From: Microbacterium candidum
GTDB lineage: Bacteria > Actinomycetota > Actinomycetes > Actinomycetales > Microbacteriaceae
DNA: 64,000 nucleotides
Direction of reading: 5' to 3'
NCBI RefSeq assembly: GCF_030315975.1
Contig: NZ_JASXSZ010000001.1
Coordinates: 806,001 to 870,000 of the forward strand
Shown here: in pieces, positions 7,645 through 17,440 of the stretch
Layout: each line of letters opens with the position of its first letter
Numbering within the stretch: the first letter of the stretch is position 1
Position numbers and translations under genes: made by a program
The notes under the pieces: model-generated
Database searches by the model: none
What the model was told of the DNA's origin: nothing
What the model saw: only the letters and a program-made list of their open reading frames with translations

Positions 7645-8597
7645 CCGTCGTCGCGCTCGACCCCGCGATCCTCGCGTGGGCCGAGCTGCACGCGAACCTG
7701 ACGGCGGATGTGGCGGCGGTCGCGCCGGACGACTGGGCGGGGCGCCGGGCCGCGATGCTGCGGATGTCGGATCTCCTCGCCGAGGAGGTGACGCTGCCCG
7801 TGCCCGACGGCGTCGCGATCGACGACGTCTGGATCGAGGGGCCGGGCGGACCGCTCCGGATGCGCCGGTACCGGCCCGATGGCCTCCCGCGCATGGCGCC
7901 CACGCAGCTCGTCCTGCACGGCGGGGGGTTCCTCGGCGGCACGGTCGACGAGATCCTCAACGACCGGCTGTGCGCGGCGCGCGCGAAGGATGCCGGCATC
8001 CAGGTGTGCTCCCTCGAGTACCGGCTCGCGCCCGAGCATCCGTACCCGGCCGCAGCCCTGGACGCCGTCGCAGCCGTCGGCGCGCTCGCGATCGATCCCA
8101 CGCTCGGCGCGGACCCCGTGCGGATCGGCATCGGCGGGAACTCCGCCGGGGCGACGATCGCCGCGAGCGCGGCCCTCATGATCCGGGACGCCGGAGACGA
8201 CGTGCTCATCCACCAGGACCTCGAGGTGCCCGCCGCATCCCTCCTGCCGTTCGGGGAGTCGTTCGAGCTGTACGGGCAGGGCTACGGCGTCGACGATGCG
8301 GCGTCGCTCGTCGGCGTCTATGTCGGCGGGAGCGATATCCCTCCGGGCGCATCGCCGCTCGAGGTCGAGGACCTCTCCGGCCTGCCGCCCACCTCGATCT
8401 TCGTCGCCGAGTTCGACCCGCTGCGGGACGGCGGGATCGCCTACGCCGAGCGCCTCACGGAGGCGGGCGTCGACGTCGACCTCGTCGTCGGCGCCGGCCA
8501 CGTGCACGGCAGTCTCGGGCTCACCCGCACGTTCGCCGCCGCGCGCGACACGTTCGCCGCGCACACGCGCATGCTCGCCGCGGTCTACCACCCCTGA
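7641..8597 (+). CDS. Alpha/beta hydrolase, HSL-type esterase
   Basis: A second HSL-family esterase, 318 residues, with the standard oxyanion motif HGGGF starting at H93, nucleophile S168 in GGNSAGA, the acidic residue in EFDPLRDGG, and the histidine in GHVHGS. GTG at 7641 overlaps the stop of the first esterase (GTGA). The two proteins share family but not close sequence, so they may act on different ester bonds of the same compound. The gene is followed after 43 bp by the transporter gene. Confidence 0.88.
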   Translation: MTVVALDPAILAWAELHANLTADVAAVAPDDWAGRRAAMLRMSDLLAEEVTLPVPDGVAIDDVWIEGPGGPLRMRRYRPDGLPRMAPTQLVLHGGGFLGGTVDEILNDRLCAARAKDAGIQVCSLEYRLAPEHPYPAAALDAVAAVGALAIDPTLGADPVRIGIGGNSAGATIAASAALMIRDAGDDVLIHQDLEVPAASLLPFGESFELYGQGYGVDDAASLVGVYVGGSDIPPGASPLEVEDLSGLPPTSIFVAEFDPLRDGGIAYAERLTEAGVDVDLVVGAGHVHGSLGLTRTFAAARDTFAAHTRMLAAVYHP

Positions 8598-8640
8598 AAC
8601 AACCCACCCCCGGAAACACCCCACCCGAAAGAGGACGACG

Positions 8641-9963
8641 ATGTCCCACCCGCTCGAACCCGAACCGCTCGGCACCGCTCCGACGCTCGAGGAGATGCTC
8701 GCCGAACCCGTCGCCGCCGCGGGGATCGACGAGGTCCCCGGCTCACCGCAGCCCCGCGCCTTCCTGACCCTCTACGTCCTGGCGTGGTTCGGGCTGACGC
8801 TGTCGATCAACACGATCATCGGCTCCTCCATCCCGAAGCTCTTCGCCTTCACCGACGACCACGGCAAGGGCATCGACCTCTCCGTCACCGCCGCGATCGG
8901 CGGCATCGTCGTCATGGTCATCACGCCGCTGTTCGGACGACTCAGCGACCGGACGATGGCGCGCATGGGCAAGCGCCGGCCGTGGATCCTGTGGGGCACG
9001 ATCGTGGGATGCGTCGGCATCGTCGTGCTCGCGTTCTCCGTCGAGCTGTGGGTCGTCGTCCTCGGCTGGGTCATCGTGCAGGCGGGATTCGGCGCGACGA
9101 ACGTCGCCGTGCATGCGCTCCTCGCCGATCAGATCGCCACCCGCATCCGTGCCCGCGTGTCGGCGTTCGCGAGTGCTGCGGGCGGGATCGCGGGGATCGT
9201 CGGGGCCGTCCTCGTCGCCGCCATGCCCAACGACAAGCAGTGGACGTGGTTCATCGTCCCCGGGTTCCTCGGCGCGATCTTCAGCTTCCTGCTGTTCTTC
9301 GGTCTGCACGACATCGTGCGCACCGACAGGCCGGCGCGCCTCCGGTGGTCCGACATCCTGTCGACGTACTGGCTCGACCCGGTGAAGTACCGCGACTTCT
9401 TCTGGGCATGGATGTGCCGCCTGCTCGTCACGATGTCGATCGTGTCGGTCGCCGGCTACCTGTTGTTCTTCATCATCGACCGGCTGGGCATCCCCAAGGA
9501 GCAGGCGTCGGGCGTGCAGGCCGGGATGCTGATCATGTTCACCGTCGGCAACATCCTCATGACACTCCTGTTCGGCTGGATCTCCGACCGCACCGGCCGG
9601 CGCAAGCCGATCGTCCTGTTCTCGTCGCTGTTGTCGGCCGTGGGTCTCGTCATCGCGCTCCTCGCCCCGGACATCACGGTCTTCACGATCGGCATCGTGA
9701 TCGTCGGCGCGGCCCAGGGCGCGTACGTCTCGGTCGACGTCGCGCTCATGACCGAGGTGCTGCCGACGTTCAAGGACGCCGGCAAGGACCTCGGGATCGT
9801 GTCGCTGTCGTTCCAGCTGCCGCAGCTGCTCGTGCCGCTCATCGCGCTGCCTCTCCTGTCGATCGGAGGCGGCACCGAGAACTACAGCGCCCTGTTCATC
9901 GCGGCGATCGTCTTCGGCGTCCTGGGCGGCCTCGCGGTCATCCCGATCAAGACCGTCCGCTGA
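8641..9963 (+). CDS. MFS transporter
   Basis: A 440-residue major facilitator with about 12 predicted membrane helices. The loop between helices 2 and 3 carries GRLSDRTMARMGKRRPW, a form common in MFS carriers of sugars and glycosides, and the second half has FGWISDRTGRRKP. About 40 polar residues precede the first helix. The ATG at 8641 follows an AAAGAGGAC site; longer in-frame readings lack one. With the two esterases and LacI regulator it probably imports the esterified substrate or exports the product; direction cannot be read. Confidence 0.85.
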   Translation: MSHPLEPEPLGTAPTLEEMLAEPVAAAGIDEVPGSPQPRAFLTLYVLAWFGLTLSINTIIGSSIPKLFAFTDDHGKGIDLSVTAAIGGIVVMVITPLFGRLSDRTMARMGKRRPWILWGTIVGCVGIVVLAFSVELWVVVLGWVIVQAGFGATNVAVHALLADQIATRIRARVSAFASAAGGIAGIVGAVLVAAMPNDKQWTWFIVPGFLGAIFSFLLFFGLHDIVRTDRPARLRWSDILSTYWLDPVKYRDFFWAWMCRLLVTMSIVSVAGYLLFFIIDRLGIPKEQASGVQAGMLIMFTVGNILMTLLFGWISDRTGRRKPIVLFSSLLSAVGLVIALLAPDITVFTIGIVIVGAAQGAYVSVDVALMTEVLPTFKDAGKDLGIVSLSFQLPQLLVPLIALPLLSIGGGTENYSALFIAAIVFGVLGGLAVIPIKTVR

Positions 9964-10023
9964 CGGAGGCGGGGATGCGGATGGCGGCAGCCCCACGGGG
10001 CCGCTGTCGTCCGCTCGCGAACT

Positions 10024-10107
10024 GCGTTTCGTCTCGTCGCTGGCGCTCCTCGCTCAACGACCCGCAGGTATCTGCGGGTCGTTGAGCGAGCGAAGCGAGT
10101 CGAAACG
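10024..10107. repeat. Long intergenic palindrome, repeat family A, copy 1
   Basis: A palindrome fills the gap between the convergent MFS and ABC permease genes. The core 10049-10067 (CTCGCTCAACGACCCGCAG) pairs perfectly with 10072-10090 around a 4-nt loop GTAT. Outer arms GCGTTTCG(T)CTCG at 10024 and CGAG(T)CGAAACG ending at 10107 extend the symmetry. Related sequences occur near 30235, 47235, 53588 and 62812. At a convergent junction it could act as a bidirectional terminator. Confidence 0.85.
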
Positions 10108-10116
10108 TCAGCTGCG

Positions 10117-10887
10117 TCAGCGCGTGGTCGCGCGGCGGATGACGAGGTATCCGACGATCGCCCACACCACGGTCAGCCCGAGGAGGACCGTGAAGGCGCC
10201 TGCGATCCCGATGCTCATGAACCACGCCGACACCGGCGCCCACGACCCGGTGAAGGTCAGCAGGGCGATCAGCGCGACCACGAGGACGATCGCCGAGGCG
10301 GCGAAGACGAGCATGCCGGGGATGCGCCACCGCATGTAGATCGTCGTGGCCGTCGCGCCGACGAACAGGACGAACAGCTGCAGGACGAACGTCGTGTAGA
10401 AGTCCTGCATCCAGCCCGCCTGGCCGTACCAGAGCGCGTCGAACACATGGACGCCGAAGCCCCATCCGTTCGTCGCCTTCTCGATCTGGACGAGCGTCGC
10501 GATCGCGACCGCCATCTCGGTCGAGACGAGGACGAACATCGTCGACGTCCCGAGCCAGAAGTCGCGGCGCGTCGATCCGAAGCCCAGCGCGAACGGGAAC
10601 GTGAGCCCGATCGCCTGCACTCCCACCACGATCAGGTACCACTGCGGGGAGAGGACGGCCCAGGAATACCGCATCCCGGGGATGTCGCCGGCGGGGACCA
10701 CGCCGGACCCGTGCAGGATGATGCCGATCACCATCGACAGCGCCCACGCCGCTCCGACGATGAGCCACGGGATGCCGAAGAACACGGACGGGTTGACGGC
10801 GTGCAGGCGCACGGTGCGCCAGATCGGATTGCGGTTCGCGCTCGAGGTGGATGTCGCCGACATCGAGGGTGCGGTCACGGTGGTCAT
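10117..10887 (-). CDS. ABC transporter permease
   Basis: A 256-residue hydrophobic protein with about six membrane segments and a short polar N-terminus (MTTVTAPSMSATSTSS). There are no enzymatic motifs. It is the membrane partner of the ATPase immediately upstream, whose stop it overlaps by four bases. The three-gene set regulator-ATPase-permease resembles B. subtilis ytrABC-type units linked to cell-envelope stress and antimicrobial peptides, but the transported substrate cannot be told. The start at 10887 is fixed by the ATGA overlap. Confidence 0.78.
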   Translation of the reverse strand: MTTVTAPSMSATSTSSANRNPIWRTVRLHAVNPSVFFGIPWLIVGAAWALSMVIGIILHGSGVVPAGDIPGMRYSWAVLSPQWYLIVVGVQAIGLTFPFALGFGSTRRDFWLGTSTMFVLVSTEMAVAIATLVQIEKATNGWGFGVHVFDALWYGQAGWMQDFYTTFVLQLFVLFVGATATTIYMRWRIPGMLVFAASAIVLVVALIALLTFTGSWAPVSAWFMSIGIAGAFTVLLGLTVVWAIVGYLVIRRATTR

Positions 10888-11792
10888 GCTGCCTTCCCTT
10901 CCGCGTCGGAGCCGTCGATGGCGGCGCCGGTGAGGTGGACGATGAGCTGCTGGAGGGAGACGGGAGCGAGTTCGAGCCCGAGTTCGGCGGCCTCGACGCG
11001 CTCGTCGCGGTCGAGTCGCTGGTCGATGGTGACGGATGCGAGACCCCCGAGCCGCTCCCGGGCGATGACCGGGCGGTCGGCGACGAACGCGTCGACCGCG
11101 GCCGATGCGCCCGCGACGGTGGTCGCGGACCCGCGGACCTCGTCGGCATCCTGATCGAGCAGGATGCGGCCCTGATCGATGACGACGACGTGCTCGAGGA
11201 GGTTCGCGACCTCGTCGATCAGATGAGTCGACAGCACGATCGTGCGCGGGTGCTCCGCGTAGTCCTCGAGCAGCCGGTCGTAGAAGATGTGCCGCGCGAC
11301 GGCGTCGAGGCCGAGGTACGGCTCGTCGAAGAACGTCAGCTCGGCGCGGGACGCGAGGCCGACGATGACGCCGACCGCCGAGAGCTGACCGCGCGAGAGC
11401 TTCTTCATGCGGCGGCCGAGGGGAACCCCGAAGTCGGCGACGAGACGCTCGGCGAACGCGGCATCCCAGTTCTCGAAGTACCACGGCGCGGCCTTGAGCA
11501 CGTGCCGCGCGCTGAAGTTGTCCGGGTAGCGCTGCGACTCGGCGATGAAGCAGAGGCGGCGCAGGACGCCCGCGTGCTCGGCCGGTGCGTGCCCGAACAC
11601 CTCGAGCGCGCCGCCGCTCGGGAAGATCTGTCCGGTCAGCAGCTGCATCAAGGTGGTCTTGCCGGCGCCGTTGCGGCCGAGGAGGCCGTAGATGCGGTCG
11701 GCGCCGAGCTCCAGGTCGACGCCGTCGAGCGCGGTGAATGAGCCGTAGCGCTGGACGAGTCCGCGCGTGCGGACCACGGGAGCGAGGGTCAT
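10884..11792 (-). CDS. ABC transporter ATP-binding protein
   Basis: A 302-residue ABC ATPase. Walker A is GRNGAGKTT (about 39-47), the signature region is LSRGQLSAVGVIVGLASRAE and Walker B is LTFFDEP, followed by an H-loop in LSTHLIDEV. The signature reads LSRGQ rather than LSGGQ, a variant seen in YtrB-like ATPases. Start and stop overlap both neighbours by four bases, so regulator, ATPase and permease form one translationally coupled operon. Confidence 0.92.
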   Translation of the reverse strand: MTLAPVVRTRGLVQRYGSFTALDGVDLELGADRIYGLLGRNGAGKTTLMQLLTGQIFPSGGALEVFGHAPAEHAGVLRRLCFIAESQRYPDNFSARHVLKAAPWYFENWDAAFAERLVADFGVPLGRRMKKLSRGQLSAVGVIVGLASRAELTFFDEPYLGLDAVARHIFYDRLLEDYAEHPRTIVLSTHLIDEVANLLEHVVVIDQGRILLDQDADEVRGSATTVAGASAAVDAFVADRPVIARERLGGLASVTIDQRLDRDERVEAAELGLELAPVSLQQLIVHLTGAAIDGSDAEGKAA

Positions 11793-12175
11793 GAGGGGAT
11801 CCCTTCGGTCGGGGTGCGCAGGGAGACCGTCTGCGCGCGGAGCATGTCGGTGAGCTGGTCGAGGTCGATGCCGAGCTTGGCCGCCTCGGCCACGAGCGGC
11901 CGGACGTACTCGGCCGCGAACTCCGCACGCCGCCGGTCGATGAGGCGCGCACGGGCTCCGACGGTGACGAACATGCCGATGCCGCGGCGCTTCTCCACCA
12001 CGCCGTCGTCGACGAGCATGTTCACTCCCTTCAGGGCGGTGGCCGGGTTGATGCGATGGAACGCGGCGAGCTCGTTCGTGGACGGGATCTGGGCGTCCTC
12101 CGGGAGGATGCCGTCGATGATCTCGTTCTCGATCTGCTCGGCGATCTGAAGGAAGATCGGTCGCGACTCATCCAT
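11789..12175 (-). CDS. GntR-family regulator, YtrA subfamily
   Basis: A 128-residue regulator with an N-terminal winged helix (IFLQIAEQIENEIIDGILPE, then IPSTNELAAFHRINPATALK) and only a short helical C-terminal dimerisation tail. That architecture defines the YtrA subfamily, which typically represses a linked ABC transporter operon. It is the first gene of the three-gene operon and overlaps the ATPase start. A near-perfect AT-rich inverted repeat lies 24 bp upstream of its start and is the obvious autoregulatory site. Confidence 0.9.
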   Translation of the reverse strand: MDESRPIFLQIAEQIENEIIDGILPEDAQIPSTNELAAFHRINPATALKGVNMLVDDGVVEKRRGIGMFVTVGARARLIDRRRAEFAAEYVRPLVAEAAKLGIDLDQLTDMLRAQTVSLRTPTEGIPS

Positions 12176-12198
12176 GCAGCGTCAGGGCACCTTTCGGA

Positions 12199-12228
12199 TG
12201 GTTGGTTAATTACTTGACTAACTAACCA
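12199..12228. promoter_or_regulatory. Candidate YtrA-type operator
   Basis: Arms TGGTTGGTTA (12199-12208) and TAACTAACCA (12219-12228) are complementary at 9 of 10 positions with a 10-nt spacer. The block is strikingly AT-rich for this genome and lies just upstream of the GntR regulator gene, where its promoter should be. Repression of the regulator-ABC operon by the regulator itself is the simplest reading. Confidence 0.6.
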
Positions 12229-12275
12229 AACCACGCGGCATCCATCGTGTCAACCCGTGAGGTCGTCTCGCGGGT

Positions 12276-13382
12276 TCAGAGCGCTTCGCGCGGAGGGCGC
12301 GCGTAGACCTCCATCGCGCGCACGAACACCGTGAGCCACGCGAACAGCAGGCCCGCCGCGATGAACTCCATTCCGGTCAGGTTGTAGTAGCCGATCGGCA
12401 CCCACAGCACGACGGCGACGACGACTCCGGCGAGCGCGAGCAGGGAGAACACCGCGACGTCGCGGGGGAGCCCGGGCAGGTACCGGAAGGCGAGGAACAC
12501 GAAGATGCCGACCATGACCACCATGCCGGTCGCCGCCGAGACGTGCGTGGGGAAGCTGACGTCGTCGGGCACGGACCCCGCGACCGCCATGCCGATGCCG
12601 ATGCCGGCGTACACCCACGCGAAGAGGCGCACCCGCTTCTCGGGTTCGACCTTGCGGGCGCGCAGCCCCAGTTCGATGTCGTGCGCGACGTAGTTGGCGA
12701 GGACCGTGATGACGAGGCCCGTGAGGATGAGGGAGAGGTTGAAGCGGTAGCCGGATGCGGCGATGTTGTTGCCGAGCTTCGAGAAGTGCAGCTGCCACCA
12801 CGACTGGTCGGGTGCGCTCAGCATGCTCGAGATGGTCCCGACGAAGATGACGAGGGTCGCGAGGATGCTGAGCCCCTCCGAGGTGACGCGTGCTCCCGCG
12901 AGCACCGCGACATACGTGAACGTCGCCGCGGCGGCTCCGGCGAGCGCGCCGCCGCCCCAGGGGTCGATCGTCAGCCCGTGGAAGCCGAGCTGGAAGAGGC
13001 TCGCGACCGCCAGCACGATGAGGTAAGACAGCATCGCCATCGCGAGCGACATCGCGACGAGATCCAGGATGCGTTTGATCATCGGCAGTCCGCGGCGCCA
13101 CGAGTCGTAGCCGCGGCGCGCCTCGACGACGAAGGCGCTCGCGAACGCGAGGCCGGCGAAGGCAGCCGTGATCCAGGCGGCGACGTTGCCGACCGACAGG
13201 TCGCCGTCGGCGAGCGGCCAGCGCGATCCGAACATCACGATGACGGTGATGACCCCGCCGGCGGCGAACGCCGTGATGGCCCAGCGGGTCGAGAGCGATT
13301 CGAGCCGCACGCCGATGCGCCGATCGGAGCCGTTCGCCCGGGCCGGGCGCATCCCCGGTGAACGATGCTGCTCCACGGCCAT
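12276..13382 (-). CDS. Multipass membrane protein of unknown function
   Basis: A 368-residue protein with about nine to ten hydrophobic segments and no motif I recognise. The first 30 residues are polar (MAVEQHRSPGMRPARANGS), and an Arg/Glu-rich loop (LGLRARKVEPEKRVRLF) lies near residue 240. The start at 13382 is chosen because a GGGGAGGG ribosome site precedes it; the frame continues further upstream. It lies 47 bp downstream of the APC permease gene on the same strand and may be the last gene of that transcript. Confidence 0.7.
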   Translation of the reverse strand: MAVEQHRSPGMRPARANGSDRRIGVRLESLSTRWAITAFAAGGVITVIVMFGSRWPLADGDLSVGNVAAWITAAFAGLAFASAFVVEARRGYDSWRRGLPMIKRILDLVAMSLAMAMLSYLIVLAVASLFQLGFHGLTIDPWGGGALAGAAAATFTYVAVLAGARVTSEGLSILATLVIFVGTISSMLSAPDQSWWQLHFSKLGNNIAASGYRFNLSLILTGLVITVLANYVAHDIELGLRARKVEPEKRVRLFAWVYAGIGIGMAVAGSVPDDVSFPTHVSAATGMVVMVGIFVFLAFRYLPGLPRDVAVFSLLALAGVVVAVVLWVPIGYYNLTGMEFIAAGLLFAWLTVFVRAMEVYARPPREAL

Positions 13383-13429
13383 GACCCTCCCCGACGGCGT
13401 CCGAGTGGTGCTCGTGCTCACCTTATCGA

Positions 13430-14710
13430 TCAGGGCGAGGTCCGGTCCGCATCCGTGCCGTTGCGCTGCACGCGCAGTCGGATCGCGCGGTACGCGACGC
13501 CGACGAGGATCACGATGACGCCCGCGACGACGGATGCGGGCGGGAGCGTCACGACCAGGACGAGGCATCCGATCGCCCCGGCGACGGTGAGTGCGCGCGG
13601 GTAGCGCCGATTCTCCCTGGTCTGCGTCCAGGCCGAGACGTTCGCGACGAAGTAGTAGAGGAGCACGCCGAACGACGAGAAGCCGATCGCGCCCCGCAGG
13701 TCGGTGACCGCGACGAGCATGCAGACCACGCCGCCGAGGACGAGTTCAGCGCGATAAGGGACCGAGAATCGCGGATGCACGGCCGAGAACCACCGCGGGA
13801 TGTCGCTGTTGCGGGCCATCGCGAGGCTCGTCCTGCCGATTCCGGCGATCATCGCGAGGAGCGCTCCGAGCGATGCCGCGGCGGCGCCGATGCGGATGAC
13901 GATCCCCGGCCATGCGGCGCCCGACGTGTCGGCGACCGCCCTCAGCGGAGCGGCCGAGGCGGCGAGCCCCGCCGGGCCGAGCGCGTGGAGGGCGGAGAGT
14001 GCCACGAGGGCGTAGACGACGAGCGTGATCGTCAGTGCCGTCGTGATCGCGCGGGGGATCGTGCGGACGGGATCAACGACCTCCTCGCCCATCGTCGCGA
14101 TGCGCGCGTACCCCGCGAACGCGAAGAAGAGGAAGCCCGCCGACTGGAGCACCCCGTAGACAGTGACCGCGGTGCCGGGGGTGGAGGCGGTGGGCGCCGT
14201 ATGGCTGAACCCGATGACGACCGCGACGGTCAGCGCGACGAGGGCGAGGGCGACGAGGATGCGGGTGGCGAGGGCCGTGCGTGTGATGCCGAGCGTGTTG
14301 ACGAGGGTCAGCACGATGACGGCGGCGATCGCGACGGGCTTCACCCACGGGCCGGGCACGGCGTAGGTCGCGAACGTGATCGCCATCGCCGCGGAGCTCG
14401 CCGTCTTCCCGATGACGAACGACCAGCCGGCGAGGAACCCGGGCCAGGCGCCGAGCTGCTCCCGGCCGTAGACGTACGTGCCGCCCGACGTCGGATACTG
14501 GGCGGCCAGCTGCGCCGAGGACGTCGCGTTGCAGAACGCGATGAATCCTGCGATCACGAGGCCGATGAGGAGTCCCGCGCCCGCGGCGGCGGCCGCCGGC
14601 GCGAAGGACGCGAAGATGCCGGCGCCGATCATCGAGCCGAGGCCGATGACGACGGCGTCGCCGAGCCGCACGCGCCGCACAAGGGCGCCGCCTCCCGAAC
14701 CGGTCGTCAC
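13430..14710 (-). CDS. APC-family amino acid permease
   Basis: A 426-residue transporter with 11-12 helices. The first helix has VVIGLGSMIGAGIFASFAPA, the glycine-rich substrate and ion site of the amino acid-polyamine-organocation family, followed by AQYPTSGGTYVYG, also typical. It would import an amino acid or amine by cation symport. Translation begins with GTG at 14710 behind a GAGGAT site. It is 36 bp downstream of the CadD-like gene and may be co-transcribed with the metal unit, although the functional link is unclear. Confidence 0.88.
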   Translation of the reverse strand: MTTGSGGGALVRRVRLGDAVVIGLGSMIGAGIFASFAPAAAAAGAGLLIGLVIAGFIAFCNATSSAQLAAQYPTSGGTYVYGREQLGAWPGFLAGWSFVIGKTASSAAMAITFATYAVPGPWVKPVAIAAVIVLTLVNTLGITRTALATRILVALALVALTVAVVIGFSHTAPTASTPGTAVTVYGVLQSAGFLFFAFAGYARIATMGEEVVDPVRTIPRAITTALTITLVVYALVALSALHALGPAGLAASAAPLRAVADTSGAAWPGIVIRIGAAAASLGALLAMIAGIGRTSLAMARNSDIPRWFSAVHPRFSVPYRAELVLGGVVCMLVAVTDLRGAIGFSSFGVLLYYFVANVSAWTQTRENRRYPRALTVAGAIGCLVLVVTLPPASVVAGVIVILVGVAYRAIRLRVQRNGTDADRTSP

Positions 14711-14746
14711 ATCCTCGATTCTCGCGGACGCCCGCGTGTCCGCGGA

Positions 14747-15346
14747 TCAGGGATGCGGCATCCAGCCTTTCGCGATCACCCAGAGACCGATGGCGATGTA
14801 CACGGCGGGGATGATCCACCGGCCCCACGACTGGAGGGCCGCGGTCACGCGCCGGTGGGAGACGACGATGCGGCCGAGCGTGCACCAGACGGCCACGCCG
14901 ACGGCGAACACGCCCATCGTGATCGTGAACTCCGCAGGCGAGAGCGTGTGGAACACCGGGGTGTAGGCGGCGAGGTTGTCACCGCCGTTGGCGAGGGTCA
15001 GCCCGACGACACCGAGAATGCCGTGCGCCGCCGCGGACACGTTCCCCACCCCGGCGCCGTGGGAGCGGATCGCGGCGATCAGGCGGATCACGCCGAGCGT
15101 CAGCGGGATGAGGCCGATCGTCCAGATCCAGCCGCCGAGCACGGCGGCCAGGCCCACCGAGGCGATCGCTGAGACCGCGACGAGGATGCCGAGGCCGACG
15201 TACTGACCGACCCAGATGTGCCACCGCCGCGGCCGCCCGGTCGCGCTCGACGAGGCGTTCAGAAGCGCCAGCGCGACGATGTCATCGAGGTTGGTGCCGA
15301 CGAACAGCGCGACCGCGACTCCGATGGCGGCCGGTGCGGAGGACAT
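14747..15346 (-). CDS. CadD-like cadmium resistance transporter
   Basis: A 199-residue protein with five to six helices of the CadD family. Diagnostic segments are FVGTNLDDIVALALL at the N-terminus and LANGGDNLAAYTPVF in the middle; the acidic residues in these helices are conserved in CadD exporters that give cadmium resistance. It lies 25 bp after the short cation transporter in the same direction, behind an ArsR/SmtB sensor. A metal-export role fits well, though the ion is not defined by sequence. Confidence 0.85.
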   Translation of the reverse strand: MSSAPAAIGVAVALFVGTNLDDIVALALLNASSSATGRPRRWHIWVGQYVGLGILVAVSAIASVGLAAVLGGWIWTIGLIPLTLGVIRLIAAIRSHGAGVGNVSAAAHGILGVVGLTLANGGDNLAAYTPVFHTLSPAEFTITMGVFAVGVAVWCTLGRIVVSHRRVTAALQSWGRWIIPAVYIAIGLWVIAKGWMPHP

Positions 15347-15371
15347 GAGCCACGGTAGCGCCGAACGGCGT

Positions 15372-15958
15372 TCAGGCGTCGCCGCGGAAGATGTGGACGG
15401 CTTCGCGCGCGGCGTAGAAGACGATGACGAGTCCGGCGACGGGGTCGGCCCACCACCAGCCGAGGGTGTAGTCGAGCACGATGCCGAGCAGCACGCTCGT
15501 GGCGAGGATGCCGTCGATCAGCGTGACGCGTCCCTCGGTGACGAGGACCGGGTTGCCCAGTCGCCGCCCGACCACGTGCTTGCCCCACGCGAGGAGGAAC
15601 ATCGCGATCGCGGTGGCCGCGGTCCATCCGATGCCGCCGAGGAGCGGCGTGGCGCGGTGTCCGCTGATGAGCGCGACGGCGGCCTGCACGAGCAGGTACA
15701 CCGCGAGCAGGATGAACGCCCAGCCGATCAGGCGGAGTGCGACGTGCTGCCGCTTCTCGTCGGTGCCGGTCAGTTCCCAGATGACGACGGTGCTGGCGCC
15801 GATCTCGATGAGGCTGTCGAGCCCGAACCCGAGGAGGGCGACGGATGCGGACTGCCAGGCGAGGATCGCGAGCAGCACCACCCCGACGACGTTCCACGCG
15901 AGCGTTGTGATCTCGAGCCCGATACCCCCGCGGCGGAGGCGCTCCGTATCCATCGTCG

Positions 15959-15962
<4 letters not shown>
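15372..15962 (-). CDS. Short CDF-like cation transporter
   Basis: A 196-residue protein with about six helices that looks like the membrane domain of a cation diffusion facilitator without the cytoplasmic C-terminal domain. Acidic residues sit in the expected helices: GFGLDSLIE in helix 2 and EGRVTLIDGILA in helix 5, with WWWADPVAGLVIV after it. The first ATG (15962) overlaps the stop of the His-rich CDF gene by four bases; an ATG three codons later is an alternative. It likely moves a divalent metal; its relation to the full-length paralogue next door is discussed under findings. Confidence 0.78.
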
Positions 15963-17055
<1,093 letters not shown>

Positions 17056-17059
<4 letters not shown>

Positions 17060-17421
17060 ACGGATTCCCGGTCGGCGTGGTGATGGCGGGGTGTCCCGCC
17101 GACGGAGTGCTCCGCCTGGTAGATCGCGTCGGCGACGAGCCGTGAGGCATGCTCATTCTCGAGGCGGTAGAAGACGCGCTGCCCTTCCTGGCGGGTCGAC
17201 ACGATCCGCGCGAGTCGCAGCTTCGCGAGATGCTGCGACACGGCGGCGGGCGATTTGTCGACGATGTCGGCGAGGTGGTTCACGGAGAGTTCGCCGGAGT
17301 CGTGGAGGGCCAGGATGATCCGCACGCGCGTCGCGTCCGCGAGCATTGCGAACACCTCGACGGCGAGCTCGACGTACGGGCTCTCGGTCGAGTATCCGCA
17401 TCCCTGCTTATCTGCGCTCAT
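17056..17421 (-). CDS. ArsR/SmtB-family metal sensor
   Basis: A 121-residue winged-helix repressor. The recognition region is LSVNHLADIVDKSPAAVSQHLAKLR. The last helix carries NEHASRLVADAIYQAEHS, with Glu/His ligands spaced as in the alpha-5 zinc site of SmtB/CzrA, and the C-terminus has three adjacent histidines. A Cys near the N-terminus (KQGCGYS) could add to metal binding. It is the first gene of the metal operon and overlaps the CDF start by four bases. A perfect inverted repeat covers its start codon, consistent with autorepression relieved by metal. Confidence 0.92.
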
Positions 17422-17430
17422 ACGCAGATA
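17409..17430. promoter_or_regulatory. Candidate ArsR/SmtB operator over the start codon
   Basis: TATCTGCG (17409-17416) and its exact complement (17423-17430) flank six bases that contain the initiator codon of the sensor gene. An inverted repeat with a 6-nt centre is the usual layout of SmtB/CzrA-type operators. Occupancy would block both promoter escape and translation initiation of the metal operon. Confidence 0.65.
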
Positions 17431-17440
17431 TCGTAGCTGG

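Noticed and set aside
10024..10107. Insertion sequence ends
   Set aside because: The family A palindromes have no transposase or target-site duplication nearby in any copy; they fit a small non-coding repeat better.
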